A stretch of 64,000 nucleotides of DNA. Origin: Hybos culiciformis (taxonomy: Eukaryota > Arthropoda > Insecta > Diptera > Hybotidae). Location of the stretch: positions 145,735,308-145,799,307 of the forward strand of contig OZ023273.1 in assembly GCA_964007475.1 (NCBI GenBank). Direction: 5' to 3'. The notes below the pieces were generated by a model. That model was not told where the DNA came from. It worked only from the letters and a program-made list of their open reading frames with translations, and did not search any database. The position numbers and the translations under genes are program-made. Shown piece after piece: positions 41,458 through 53,500 of the stretch (positions within the stretch are counted from its first letter, which is position 1; each line of letters starts with the position of its first letter).

Positions 41458-41596
41458 GAAATTTCTACGAATTGATGACATTCAAGAAGTACAACAAAAA
41501 TATAAAAGTAAAAAGTTGGCATTAGAAAATAATGTCAACTTTTTACTTTTATATTTTTGTTGTACTTCTTGAATGTCATCAATTCGTAGAAATTTC
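41458..41596 (+). repeat. Nearly perfect 67-bp inverted repeat with 5-nt loop (long hairpin)
   Basis: Arm 41458-41524 pairs with 41530-41596 around the loop gaaaa. Over 67 positions only one pair fails (G41519 against T41535). That is a G-U wobble in RNA copied from the plus strand but a C-A mismatch in RNA from the minus strand. The arms begin gaaatttctacgaattgatg. No coding frame is involved. It could be a hairpin-RNA (hpRNA/siRNA) locus, a foldback transposon or a fresh inverted duplication. Confidence 0.95.
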
Positions 41597-42054
41597 GTTA
41601 ATTTCGAGCATAATCCCAAAAAAAAAAATTAACTTTAACACTGACTTCAAAATTAAAATTTGGTCGATGGCAAAAAATATATAGCTTGATCCAAATAAAA
41701 AAAAAAAACGATTTGTATTTTTATTTACCATACACTTATAAAAACATATTTGTATATATATGTAGTATATAAAAACTCAATAATATATTTATCTCAAAAA
41801 CATATTTAAGAAGTCCTTTTTTTGAATAATAACCTTTTTGATTGAATAACAATCAAAAACAACCCATCTTAAAGGAATAAAAATCAAACATTATAAAACT
41901 AGAGGGAAAAAATAAAGTACAAAAATCGAATAACCGAAAACATATTTACATATTTCAATGATAAAATTATTATATTTAAATATGTTATTTTAAATTTTTG
42001 TTAAATAAGAATATTTTTATTCACCTTTTCACCTGAGAATTAAAATTTTTATCT

Positions 42055-42260
42055 TTTTCAACGCATCCATAATAAACTATTTAAAGCAAAATAATTTTTC
42101 ACTATTTGCGGACGACGTGAAAATTAATTCTTGAAACTGAAAATCTTCTTAGTAATAATATTAAATTGAAGTTTGTAAATATTGACGGAAGATGTTTTTC
42201 AAAAATGTCTCAAAAGTCAATTTTGTTTTTCGATTACATTATAAATACAGAGTTCAAATA
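42055..42260 (+). mobile_element. Decayed LINE reverse-transcriptase relic
   Basis: Frame fragments read INYLKQNNFSLFADDVKINS, then after a frame change LETENLLSNNIKLKFVNIDG and ILFFDYIIN. The FADDVKI box with its hydrophobic lead is the RT catalytic motif. The next piece corresponds to the region with the lysine/cysteine-rich strand and the F-x-Y-x-IN motif in many LINEs. Stop codons and at least one frameshift show it is dead. Weak further traces may reach about 42620. Confidence 0.6.
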
Positions 42261-43935
42261 ATATTAACATGTTATTGCGAAATTTTAAATATATTTTGAA
42301 TTAATACTAATTTATAATAAAATTGTTGAAAAATTATTTTCCATGCATATTAAAAAACATTATGTGAGTTTTGTCCCACATTTATTAGAAATATAAAAAA
42401 AATATAGAAAAATATCTTTAAGATTCTTCTTAAGTGTCCTTGTTATTGGTTTGTAGATGGAAAATCTATACTTCTTTATTAAATATAATACGAAAGTAAT
42501 TGAGTTAAATAAGGATATAGTACATTTTATATGCAGGGATAACTTGAAGGATAATATTTTCTGATATTTCTTTTTTATTGTTAAATCGCAGCGGACCGAA
42601 AATATGATTTGCATTTAATTTTATAGTAAAAATATAAATATTTTGGGGTCATAGTTAAAAAATAACTTTTTTCCTTAAATAAGTAATTTACTTCCGTTAT
42701 AGAGGAAATTATTTTTTTTTTTTAATCAAATTTAAATAAATGAAATTTTGTAATCAGTATCGGCCTCAAAAATCCTGAGAATCTGCAACATCTACGATAC
42801 TATTTTTGGAATAGTTTTAAAAAAGTGCACTAACGTGATATAATATTTTTTTTTATTTTAAACATAGATCAATCACCAAACACCAAATCAAATATTGGCA
42901 ATGACTTGCGATGATTTGTAAAATTAGTTGTGTTGTATCTTACATTACATATTAAAATAAGAACTAAAGCTTCCGGTGGTTATAATAAAATGTTTGTTAT
43001 AGCAAAACATATTAAGAAAGACTTAAAAACCATTTTCAAAATTCTAATTTTATAAGCCTAGATGCCCAAATTTTTAATTTAATTTATTTTTATGCAAACT
43101 TAATAATTTTGAATGTTTTGATAAAAGTTTTTAATGCAAATAGAATTTATTTCGCTTGATTGATAGATTCATGGTATAGTGTGATAGAAATATCAAAAAA
43201 TCAAAAAAATATCATGTATACAATTTTGAACACAGGATAAATTTGTAAGCCCGTCCGTATTCTTTAATAAGTTATTTTACAAATGATTATATTAAATATA
43301 AATTTATGTTCTTCTTGTGACCGACCCTGCTTTTATATTTTAATAATAGCAATTGTTGGTGAAAAAACTTTTATTTTCTTTTTGACAACTTTTTACCCAG
43401 ATTTTATAATGCGTAATGAAAAAAAAAATTTTTTTTTTTTATTTCGAAGAAAAATTAATTTTATTTCATACTTCAATTGAAATGGGCATTGTCCTGTTTT
43501 CAACAAAAAAAATCAATCAAAATTTGCATGAAATTTTTGAAATTTATAAAGAAAATTCATGGTTCAAAAATTTTATAAATCATGAAATTAAAAAAGAAAA
43601 TTTGAAGCAAAAAAAAAAAAAAATTGAACGAATTCATATAGAAAAGTTGAAAAGATTAAAATAAAAATTTAGAAATTCACTCCTTGATATTTTTATTTTT
43701 ATTAATTTATTTTTTAAATTATTTTTACTTTTTTTACAAATTTTAAAGAAGAAATTGCTTAACACATTTCAAAGGTGCTAAATGAAAGTGAGTTCTACAT
43801 AATCACGCTATTTATATATGTGAAGGTATGTAATTGACAATACATAAAATTTGCTATAAACGGTACAAAAACGTAATCTAATTATGTACTTATAGTCTTA
43901 TAGTTCATATAATTTAAAAAAAATTTATTTCCCGT

Positions 43936-43986
43936 ACCAATAAACAATATTTTAAATTATCGAACCAATAAACAATATTTTGAATT
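43936..43986. repeat. Two 24-bp direct repeats (accaataaacaatatttt-aatt)
   Basis: Copies at 43936-43959 and 43963-43986, almost identical, 27-bp period. Confidence 0.85.
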
Positions 43987-44104
43987 CAATAAGAACATTA
44001 TTATAAGAGATTCAAAAATCACCTTTGTGTAAAATGAAATAAAAATAAAATTATAATTTTAGTATTTTCCGAAAAATGTAATAAAAACTATCATTTTGAT
44101 ACAG

Positions 44105-44270
44105 CAACTTTTGATGTTAGTTCACGTATTTACTACAATTATAATATCTGTTGCGAAAATTTATCGTGTATAATATTGCAAGACAATAATGCAGTTTTAG
44201 TAATATTTATCTGCTATATTTATATCTGACTTTCGAACGACTTTTATTTTAGTATTAATGAATAATATGT
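44105..44270 (+). repeat. Old dispersed repeat family 2, copy B
   Basis: Same landmark order as 14650-14815 (gttgcgaaaa, atattgcaagacaataatgcagttttagt, ctatatttatatctgactttc). The reading frame is broken by a stop after the shared block. Confidence 0.5.
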
Positions 44271-46414
44271 AGTTATTTTAGTTTTAACCGCACGTATAAC
44301 AAGACAAAAATTTTAATAACATGCAACCCCAAACTCAATAACTAAGTATAGATTGTGATATAGTTCAACCAACTTTTATTCTTCGAAATATAATAGTATG
44401 TTTGACAATTCTGTGACTTCTTAAATGAGTGTTTGTGACGAAAAGCCATCTCTAATTATTACCTAACATTAGTGATTTATTATAACATTAGTATACTTAT
44501 CTAACAAAAAATAGAGTTTAATAAAATTATGAGATCACCTTGATTTATTTTCGAATACATTTTATTAAATTGTGTATATAACATTATTAAAAAAGTAAAG
44601 GAAATTATTTTAATGAATTTTTTATTAAACTTTTTCTAACTAATTACATGTAGGTTCATAAAGTTAAATTAAAAATTATTATATTCTGTATAATTTTTAA
44701 GTGGTAAAACATTAATTTATCCCTATAGTATACTTAATCCCCTCACGTAAATTTTCGTAAACTTCTGTCTTGCATTCATTTACCTATATAAAACGCTGTT
44801 ATATATAAATAATACATTTATGTAGAGTTACAAACAAATATTTTTGGGTATTTAAAATTTTGTAAAGAAAATCCAAATTTATGTGTCCATTGTTTTTGAC
44901 AATTAATTAAAACACAATTTAAGAAAAAAGGAAAACATTATATATATATATATAATATAAATATTAGCCAAATTTTCAAAGACATACCAAAATTTTGCAA
45001 TATCTAGTAAGTAACCAGAATTTCTTTATTTTTTTATTCAAACCATAAAATTTCTCAGAACTAAAATTTACTATGTACTTTTAAAATTTAAAAATTAAAA
45101 CACTTTTCGCAACACCACTTAAAATTTGTAAAATTTCTATTCGTTAATGCAAACCAATGACTTTATAAATCTCTGTATCATCTTCACATTTTATTCGAGT
45201 ATCTGCGAGATTTATAAAACAAAATCCTAGAATTCGTGATATACATATGTATAATAATACAAAAACTTATAAATAGCAGATACACGATAGGTAGGTATTA
45301 ACGTTTTTCATTGAGCGAATTTCATAAAAAAAAAATTTATGTTTTCTTTTGTGAAAGTTAAAAGTTGTAAAATTCTGCGTACGTTTTCTGTGAGGGATGA
45401 AAAAAAAATTATGGCTACATTTTAATCAAAAACATGTATTTAATTCTAATAGAGATCATGAAAATAAAATAAAAAAAAAAAAACGAAATAATAAAAAATA
45501 AGTATGAAGAAATTTTAACATGAAAAAACTTTTCCCATCATTTTTAAATGATGTTTTTTAAGGATTTCATTAATAAAAATATTCTTAAAAGGTACTATGT
45601 TCAAGAAATGAGTTCTCGCGCGCATTTTTTAACATCATTTTAGTTTTAAATAAAAATTTATAAAAAAAAAATGATGTGCTAATAAAAATTAAAAAATGTT
45701 TTCACATTTTTATTGCCCACAATTTTTTCTAATTTATTTCATTAAAATGTTGAAAAAAAAAAAAATCAGAAATATAACTAAATAAATCCTTATTAAAATA
45801 TAAATGTTATATATTTTTTTTTTCAAGCCATATCAAATTGTTACATTTTTCAAAAGTGTGACATTTGAGAAATCTGAAAAAGAGCTCTCGAGATAAGTTC
45901 TCAAAAAATGAGATATAAAAACAAATCAAATCTGAGTTTATTTTCAGTGTAGATTAATACATGTGATATATTATAGTAATTAATTAATGCAGTGTCAATA
46001 TGAGTACATAATCCGACTCCTTATTTCTATCATTAGTCAATTGACAATTAATTTTCGGTAAAGCTTTTTTTTTTATAAATAATAGTTTTATTTTTTATAA
46101 TCTTAAAAAATTTAGAAAAATAATGGCCCTTCATTTCCTATATGATCATATAGTATTTCATAAATCATGTATTTTGTTGTTATTCTTTAATAATCATGAA
46201 ATATCGCACAGGCTACAAAACAAACTAATAACTAACAATTTTATACACAATATACACATAAAATACATACATAGTATCTAATTGTAATTGAGAAAACGGT
46301 ATAATAGAAGTACATTTTCAAATGGGTCAGTAATTACATTATTTCATGGAGTTTTTTATGGTTTTGGTTTATGTTAGTGTTTATGTGGTTATTTTGAATG
46401 AATTACTAATGAAC

Positions 46415-46436
46415 GTGAGTTTCTTACGAAACTCAC
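46415..46436. repeat. Short hairpin, 9-bp stem
   Basis: gtgagtttc-ttac-gaaactcac is a perfect stem with a 4-nt loop, about 500 bp downstream of the eIF3m polyadenylation signals. Confidence 0.8.
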
Positions 46437-46944
46437 AAAAATCGTACTTTCCGTTTCATTCGAGTTAAATTATCAATGCATATTCATTAAATTTCATCAA
46501 AATAGAATTTGAGGATAATTACTTTCGAACCTAATTCATAACCCAACACAACCAACTTCCTTTTGTTGGTTTCTTCATTTTTTTCCAGTGTTACGTGAAA
46601 ATGTGAAATTCCAATTGTTTATTTTATCAATTTTTTTTCATAGCAATTGTAGAGATCAACGTCAAAAAATTTAATTAACAAATGAAATTTTAACCTGGCC
46701 TTTTATTAAAAAAGAATGTAGATCGCGTAAATTATTTTCAAATCTACATAATCAGTAAAAATTTTGGAAGAGAAGTTTAAAAAATTCAAATTTAAAGAAA
46801 AAATATATTTTGCCCGATATATCATCTCTTCCAAAAAGTTCTTATGCCAACGACTAAAAATCATTACAACTCGAACATTACAGGGGTCTGGAAGTTTATC
46901 ATAAAATAACAAAATCCTTTTTTTTTCTCCAAAAAGAAAAATAA

Positions 46945-46954
46945 TTTATTTATT
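46945..46954 (-). terminator. eIF3m polyadenylation signals (overlapping AATAAA)
   Basis: Two overlapping TTTATT on the plus strand, that is AATAAA for eIF3m, about 140-145 bp past its stop. Confidence 0.5.
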
Positions 46955-47093
46955 TTCATACAAATAAGAAATGTATAATCACTCTAAATCAATTAATTTT
47001 CAGATCAGTATTACAAATTGCAGTAACTTTAAAAAAAACCTTTTTTAGTACTCTTTGCTTTAATATTACTTTCTTAATTTAAATAAATCGAAT

Positions 47094-49598
47094 TTAATAC
47101 ATTAACTTTTCCTTCCTGGCAATATCAATTTGAGCAGTCGAAACAGTTTTTAATCCATCTTGCACCACTGCAATGTTTTCTTTCCATGATTGTAATAAAT
47201 CTCTTAATTGAACCCATTGTTGCTTGCCAAATGTACGATGCATTGTACTAGATATGTGTACTTTTCGATTCGCTTGATCTAAACGTGCTCGCACCAATTT
47301 CGTTTTCAAAATTTCAATAATAAATGGTTCAACTTGATCTTCAGAAATTTGAAGTTCTTTAGTCAATTGTTCAAAAGTCATTTCTGGATTTGACTCAGCT
47401 AATTGCATAAATGTCAATAAACGCATTTTCCGAATATTTTGCTCATGATTTAAGCCCTGGGATGTTACAAATTCCTTGTGATTTTTATAAAATTGTAAAT
47501 AAGCCGGAAGTTTCTCACTGACGAAAACTGACAACAAATCATGTATAAGCTCACCTTCCAAAAAACGAACAGGTTTTAATGACAACAGTGGATCCAACAA
47601 AAAAGTATTGGGATCTGCTAAAGCTGTCACAATACACTTCATGGCATCTTCTCTGGCAACGGAAGCATTTTCAGCTGTATATGTTCCCAGAAGCTCAATC
47701 ATAACTTTTGAAGATAATTCACTATTTGTATCACGTAAAACGTCATGTAAAAGTCGATATAGTTTTTGCATTTGTTCACTAGAAACCGAACACTGAGCAA
47801 ACTGAGATTTTAATTGCTCTACTGAACTAAATACTTCATTGACTTGATTGCATTGTTTTGCAACTTGAACCAAATGATAGTAAACATGATAACGAAGAGG
47901 TGAAGCTACATCTAGATTGTTGAATAATCGCCACAAACTGAAATAATAAGATTTTTAGTGGATAATTTTTTACTATTTCCCAATTACAATTTTTAAACTA
48001 TTAAAAATAAAATTTGACTGTCAACATATTGATTTCGATCTTTGAAAAACATAGATTTCTTTTTCTGATAAGCTGAAAATTATCTCAATGCAACAAATTT
48101 GTTCACAGAATAGTCTCGAAGTTATTATTTTCAAATTGGTGACAATCATGGTTGTATGACTACTTTTTTCCCTTATTTACAAAATCTTTTATTACAAAAT
48201 CCATTATTTCAAGTTTTATGTTCAGTAATATATTTTAAATTTAAATGTTACTATCCCGGTATTATATTTCTAGCAAGATTTTAAAAATTAGTAATTTTTA
48301 ATACATATTTAAAAAAAAATACAGATTTTTATTAATTAATAAAAATCTTTACTTTTTTTAAATATTAAAGATCTTGTCTTAAAGATTTTGTATTTAAGGA
48401 TTTTGAAAATAAGGATTTTGGAGAAAAAAAAATTGAAATTAAGGAAATCGTGACACAACCGTCTATTATTTGACTAATTTAATGCACTTATTATGATCTC
48501 ACAAAAGTATATAATATTTTGTTAAATCGAATATCGCCGCATTAATGAATATTTAATTTTTTAAAAATAGGAACATACTTACGATTGTAAACAAACCTTA
48601 GCCAATTGTGTTTCTGGTGCTTTTGTTAATTTTTCACAAAATGCCAAAACAATATTTTCACCGCGATCCAATGAAATCTAAAAAAAAAATTAAAATATAT
48701 TATATGAATATTTTTATTTTAAATTTTTTTTATTTTCTGACCGTTATCATTATAGAGACAATACTGTTCAAAATATTATCAATTTCAGATGGATCTCCAT
48801 CTTTGAAGCAAACATCACAAACTCCAATTATTTTGTGTAAATCATCTTCGATTCCTTTAGAAGATTTTTCCTCAGATATTTCAGCTCCCAAGCTTTTGAA
48901 ATATTTTCGCAATTCTTGAACCTAAAAAGAAAAAAAAAAAATCAATGATACACATACATTTTTGTAATAAACTGGTGGACTGGTGATTGGTCAGTGGGAT
49001 TTGGGTGTTTTGGGGGTTAAGGCACCGCCTCTACCCCCCCCTCCAAGTTTCAGACAATTCTGATTAGTTCACGTAAACTGCAGTTTAGCCGAAATTGTTT
49101 GTTTTATCCGTTTTTTTTTGTCAATTAATAATGGTCTTTTGTTTGTCGTCACCAAATATTTTTGCAAAAAAAATTAAAATTCAAAATTTTGACATTATTT
49201 ATTATTTGAGAAAAACAAAATAAACTGCTGAAATTGTAAAAAAATCGAAATAATTTGTTTTTATGAAGAAAATTTTCAGTTGCTATTGGCATTGGTGATG
49301 GAATTTCTTGTACTTGAATTTTAATTATTCATTTATTATAAATTAACACAGAAGTAGGTAAGTATCTTATATATATCTGCACGCAAATGAGATATAACAA
49401 AAAGCAGCGGCCTGAAATCCTGGTATAGGGTTCATTATTTTTGAGGGAGATCTAGCCAGCGCAAACTTAAAATGCCACATAAACATAACCTTAAAAAAAA
49501 AAAACAGTGCAAAAAGGAAAAATTTAATTTAAATTCAAGTATCTAACCTGTTCATCCAAAGATAAGTCAATAAAAACTGGAGGTGTTAGTAAAGCCAT
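47094..49598 (-). CDS. eIF3m: Eukaryotic translation initiation factor 3 subunit M (4 exons, complete)
   Basis: Subunit of the eIF3 complex that helps load initiator tRNA and mRNA on the 40S ribosome in the cytoplasm. Exons on the minus strand: 49598-49548 (17 codons, starting [17 protein letters not shown]), 48921-48742, 48677-48583 and 47937-47094 with the stop. Frames join exactly (17 + 60 + 31 + 1 split codon + 280), giving 389 aa, close to animal eIF3m (about 374-387). Donors are GTTAGA, GTCAGA and GTAAGT; all acceptors end in AG. The C-terminal half (roughly residues 225-345) reads as a PCI domain with winged helix, for example [20 protein letters not shown]. The start sits in a good context (aacaATGG). 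AATAAA on this strand lies about 145 bp past the stop (46945-46954). Head-to-head with CysRS. Drosophila calls this gene Tango7. Family known from general knowledge; exon joins inferred from frame and splice sites. Confidence 0.95.
48973..49093 (+). repeat. G/C-rich mosaic repeat, internally deleted copy in eIF3m intron 1
   Basis: About 120 bp sharing its left end (ggtcagtgggattt) and right end (caccgcctctacc..cctccaagttt..attctga..acgtaaactgcag) with the longer copy at 60361-60612, but lacking its middle. It begins actggtggactggtgattggtcag, which also matches the MITE core near 11595 (actggtggtcggtcag). It lies inside eIF3m intron 1 and does not touch the splice sites. Confidence 0.7.
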
Positions 49599-50566
49599 TG
49601 TTATTTTTTTTCTTCGATCAGAAAATAATATTTAAAAAATATTAAAATATTAAAATTTTTTTAATCAAAATACAAACACGCAAGTTTTAATTGTACGGTT
49701 CGTCTTTACAAAAGTCAGAAAAATTAATCAAATCGATAAATATTTTTTTCTTAATTTTTTTTGACATTAGTTTATTTCACACAACAGCATATTTTTCGTT
49801 AAAAATCTGCAAATGTAAACAATTGGTGTTGGCAAGAGACGACGCCGAGAAGAAAATTCGCCGTGCTCGCAAACCATTTTTTTGTTCGCCGTCGCAAAAC
49901 ATTTTTGTCGACATTTCAGTGCGTACGGTTTGCACGCTGGTAATGCCGCACGTCGCTTAGTTTTTTTTCTAAGCGCGTCGCCGCAGCCAAAAACTTGTCG
50001 ACGTCGAATCTGGGCAAGAGCGCTACATAAAGTAGTCTGCTCATGTTATACTCTACGACGAAAAGGATTAAATTTTTATTTGCATTGAAATTTGTATGAA
50101 AAACTGTGGTGGTGTTCAATTCATTTGTATAATTTATAAAATTGCATATTATTAACATGTAATCTGTTGTTGTAGATAAAATATCTTTTTTTATATATCT
50201 ACATTATGTAAATACATTAATTTATAAAAATTGACTGAAAAAATTCCAAGAATGCAGCAACTTCTTTTATTTCATAAGCTTCCTACGTATTTTTTTAAAT
50301 TGCTTAGTTAAATATGTCCATATGATTTTTTTTAGTGCCAATAATATGAATTTTTAAAATCCTACTAATTTTTCATTTTCAAAAAACTTTTTCGTACGGC
50401 GTTATGACAAGTCGCTCTGAAATCAGTTGACGCCGTCATATTTTGTTTGCACAACAGTCATCAAATTGATCAATCATCATTAAGGTTTTTTTTCGGTAAT
50501 CAAATTATTTGTAATGAAACGTGGATAATTTTACATCAAAATCTATTAAATTTACCCAAAAAAATA
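49599..50566. promoter_or_regulatory. Divergent promoter region between eIF3m and CysRS
   Basis: The two genes start 968 bp apart on opposite strands. Most of the interval is A/T-rich. However, 49826-50040 is rich in CG-containing words (gacgacgcc, cgccgtcgc, gtcgac, cgcgtcgccg), with a smaller patch at 50395-50435 (gtacggcgttatgac..gttgacgccgtc). Short inverted matches such as gcttag..ctaagc occur. This may be a shared promoter or a degraded insertion. No TATA box or initiator can be assigned with confidence. The open frames crossing it are not convincing. Confidence 0.5.
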
Positions 50567-53500
50567 ATGCAAAAACGATCTCAGCCTAAATGGTGCGCCC
50601 CAGAGCAATCCACTAAATCAAAATTAAAGCTTTTCAATTCACTAACACGGCAAAAAGAGGAATTCATTCCATTGGACAATAATAATGTCAAATGGTACAG
50701 TTGTGGACCAACTGTTTACGACTCATCTCATATGGGTCATGCTCGGTAAGAAATTTATCCTACCTACCTACCTGTTTATATTATTGAAGTTGTGCAGGTT
50801 AATTAATTATTTTTTAAATAGATTGTAAAAAATTGATTTAAATTAAAAAAAATGAGGGAGATTTGTCGTTTACTTCTTTTTCAACTTAAAGCCAAATTAT
50901 GTTATTTTCTGCTTGGTATAGTGTTTCTGTAATAAGGTACCTAACTTATGTCGATAACGAAGAGAATTTGAACCAATAACAAATTTGGGCACACACCTAT
51001 TTCAAAATTTCATAAATCTGTGTTCCTTTTTTCTATCAATTTGGACAAATATAAAAGAGTTCGTTTCTTACCCTCAATGGGTGCCTACTTAGAGTGAATG
51101 TATTAAAGTATGTATACCTTTTTCTCTTTTCAAAAATTAAATTCCCAGATATTCTGAATTTATTCTAGTTCAATTCCATGACGTGGCCGTTGTTTTTAAA
51201 CTTCCTAGGTAACTCAAATTCGTTATGTAATTTGAAGTATCGAGAATTTTTAAGTAGGTTGGTTTTCAGTTTTCAATGAGTACCTACACAAAGTGCTTTT
51301 GTACTTTGGAAGATTAAAGAATTTAAAATTAGTATTTTATTATATACCTACCCCTGTGCAATCAGGACTTCCGTACCATCTCTTTTAGATTTATAATTTT
51401 TTAAAAACCAATTTATGTATTAGATCATTGTCGCCCAGTAAATCACAAATTTTATAAAAAAATAGCTGAGATGAGGAAGATTAATCAGAAAATAAATGAA
51501 ACAGTAAATATTTAATTAGGTATGGGAAACGGAATAGAAAGAAAAACATAGTAAGATTTCAATATTCACTTAAGTATAAAAATGGTTGCAAATTCATTCA
51601 TTCACTCATTCCAAATATTTTCGAAATTCTATAAATAAGAACAATTAAAAAAAAAGAATTTATTATTTATTTTATAAAATTTTTTTAATTTTAGATCTTA
51701 CATATCTTTTGATATTTTACGTAGAATTTTAACTGATTATTTTGGTTATAATGTTCTGTATGTTATGAATATAACTGATATTGATGATAAAATAATAAAA
51801 CGAGCTCGACAAAATTATTTATATGAAAATTATTGCAACAATAATGAAATAAGTTTAGAAAAATTAATTATGGATCAAAAAGAAATTATTGATTTAATGA
51901 ATCAAACTATAGAAAAAAATACAGATTCAGATAAAAAATTAATGTTCGATAAAATGTTACAAAAAATGCAATCAGCTGTTGAAAGATTAACAAAAGCTAT
52001 AAAGTCTGGAGATCAGGATGAAATACGTGATGCACAAAATAATTTTTTGATTGAAGCTAAAGATCCAATTTCAGATTGGTTGGATAAAATAGAAGGTGCA
52101 ACAATAAATGATAATGCGATTTTTGAAAAATTACCAAAATTTTGGGAAAATGAATTTCACAAAGATATGAAATCATTAAATGTAATTAAACATTTTTTTT
52201 AACTTATTATAAGGGTATTTTTAACATTCTCATAACTAAAATTATTTTTTTCATTCCTTAAGCTAGTAGAAGTTTTGAACTAGTTAGTGCACATTCGCAC
52301 TACTTCTTTATATGAGCTTCATTTCTTATGATATTTAATTTTTAGTTATTTCAGACCCTCAGAATTTAAACATCATTTTCGAGAATATTTTTTTTTATTA
52401 ATTCTTGCAGATTCTTCAACCTGATGTGCTGACAAGAGTAAGCGAGTATGTACCACAAATTGTAGAATTTATTCAAAAAATTATTGATAATGGATTAGCA
52501 TATGAAGCTAATGGATCTGTATATTTTGACGTAAATAAATTTGATAGTTCCGAGAAACATCATTATGCAAAATTAGTTCCAGAAGCATATGGTGATATGA
52601 AGTCATTACACGAAGGTGAAGGGGATTTATCAGTGACAGCTGATCGACTATCAGAAAAAAAATCTACAAATGATTTTGCCTTATGGAAGGCTAGCAAAGG
52701 CGGAGAGCCTTGGTGGGATAGTCCATGGGGACATGGACGACCAGGTTGGCATATAGAATGCTCAGCCATGGCCTCTGATATTTGTGGAGATACATTAGAT
52801 ATACACACAGGTGGAATCGATCTAAAATTTCCCCATCATGATAATGAATTAGCTCAATCGGAAGCATATTTTGATAATCCAGAATGGGTGAAATATTTTT
52901 TACATACTGGACATTTAACGATAGCTGGATGTAAAATGTCAAAATCATTAAAAAATTTTATCACAATTCAACAAGCATTAAAAAAAAATTCTTCAACTCA
53001 ATTAAGATTAGCATTTTTATTGCATTCTTGGAAAGATACATTAGATTATTCAGAGAACACCATGGAAATGGCTGTGCAGTACGAGAAATTTTTGAATGTA
53101 AGCTGTTATCTGGTATCTAATTGTTAAAAGATCGATCGCATTTCTTTAATTGTTAGACCTTATTTTCAGACAACACTTGATTTGGACGAAATAGAAAAGT
53201 TTTGTATTATTAACTAAAGCAAATAAAATTTTAAAAACGAAAATCGTTCATTTTATAAACGGAATATTTTTATATGCACAGTTGCGTTATATAAAACAGA
53301 ATGTCTGTTACATTACGCCCTTCGGTTTCATTTCAAATCTTTTCGATAGGAAAGCTTGATTAAATCAAAGAAAATATGAAATTAATTTTTCTTATTTCAA
53401 TTTTAGGAATTTTTCCTTAATGTCAAAGATTTAACCAGATATGTATTGAGTGAAGAAACTAGCAAACATTTTGATAGATGGACTAAAGTTGAGAATGCAC

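Larger units (their letters stand above)
42621..46944. other. A/T-rich gene-free DNA downstream of eIF3m
   Basis: Holds the small repeats at 43936, 44105 and 46415, and an AT microsatellite near 44940. No gene is recognised. The low-complexity open frames near 43.4 kb and 46.8 kb show no domain. Confidence 0.65.

Noticed and set aside
42360..42614. Minus-strand frame of 84 codons
   Set aside because: Low-complexity composition, no domain, and it lies in DNA that may continue the decayed plus-strand LINE relic.
1..47000. tRNA genes, rRNA or CRISPR-like arrays
   Set aside because: No cloverleaf, conserved rRNA block or spaced direct repeats were found; B-box-like words at 13.3 and 17.3 kb lacked the rest of a tRNA.
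50447..50566. Upstream extension of CysRS (40 codons) as a mitochondrial targeting sequence
   Set aside because: It has no ATG in frame, only a TTG; the animal cytosolic enzyme starts near MQKRSQPKW.
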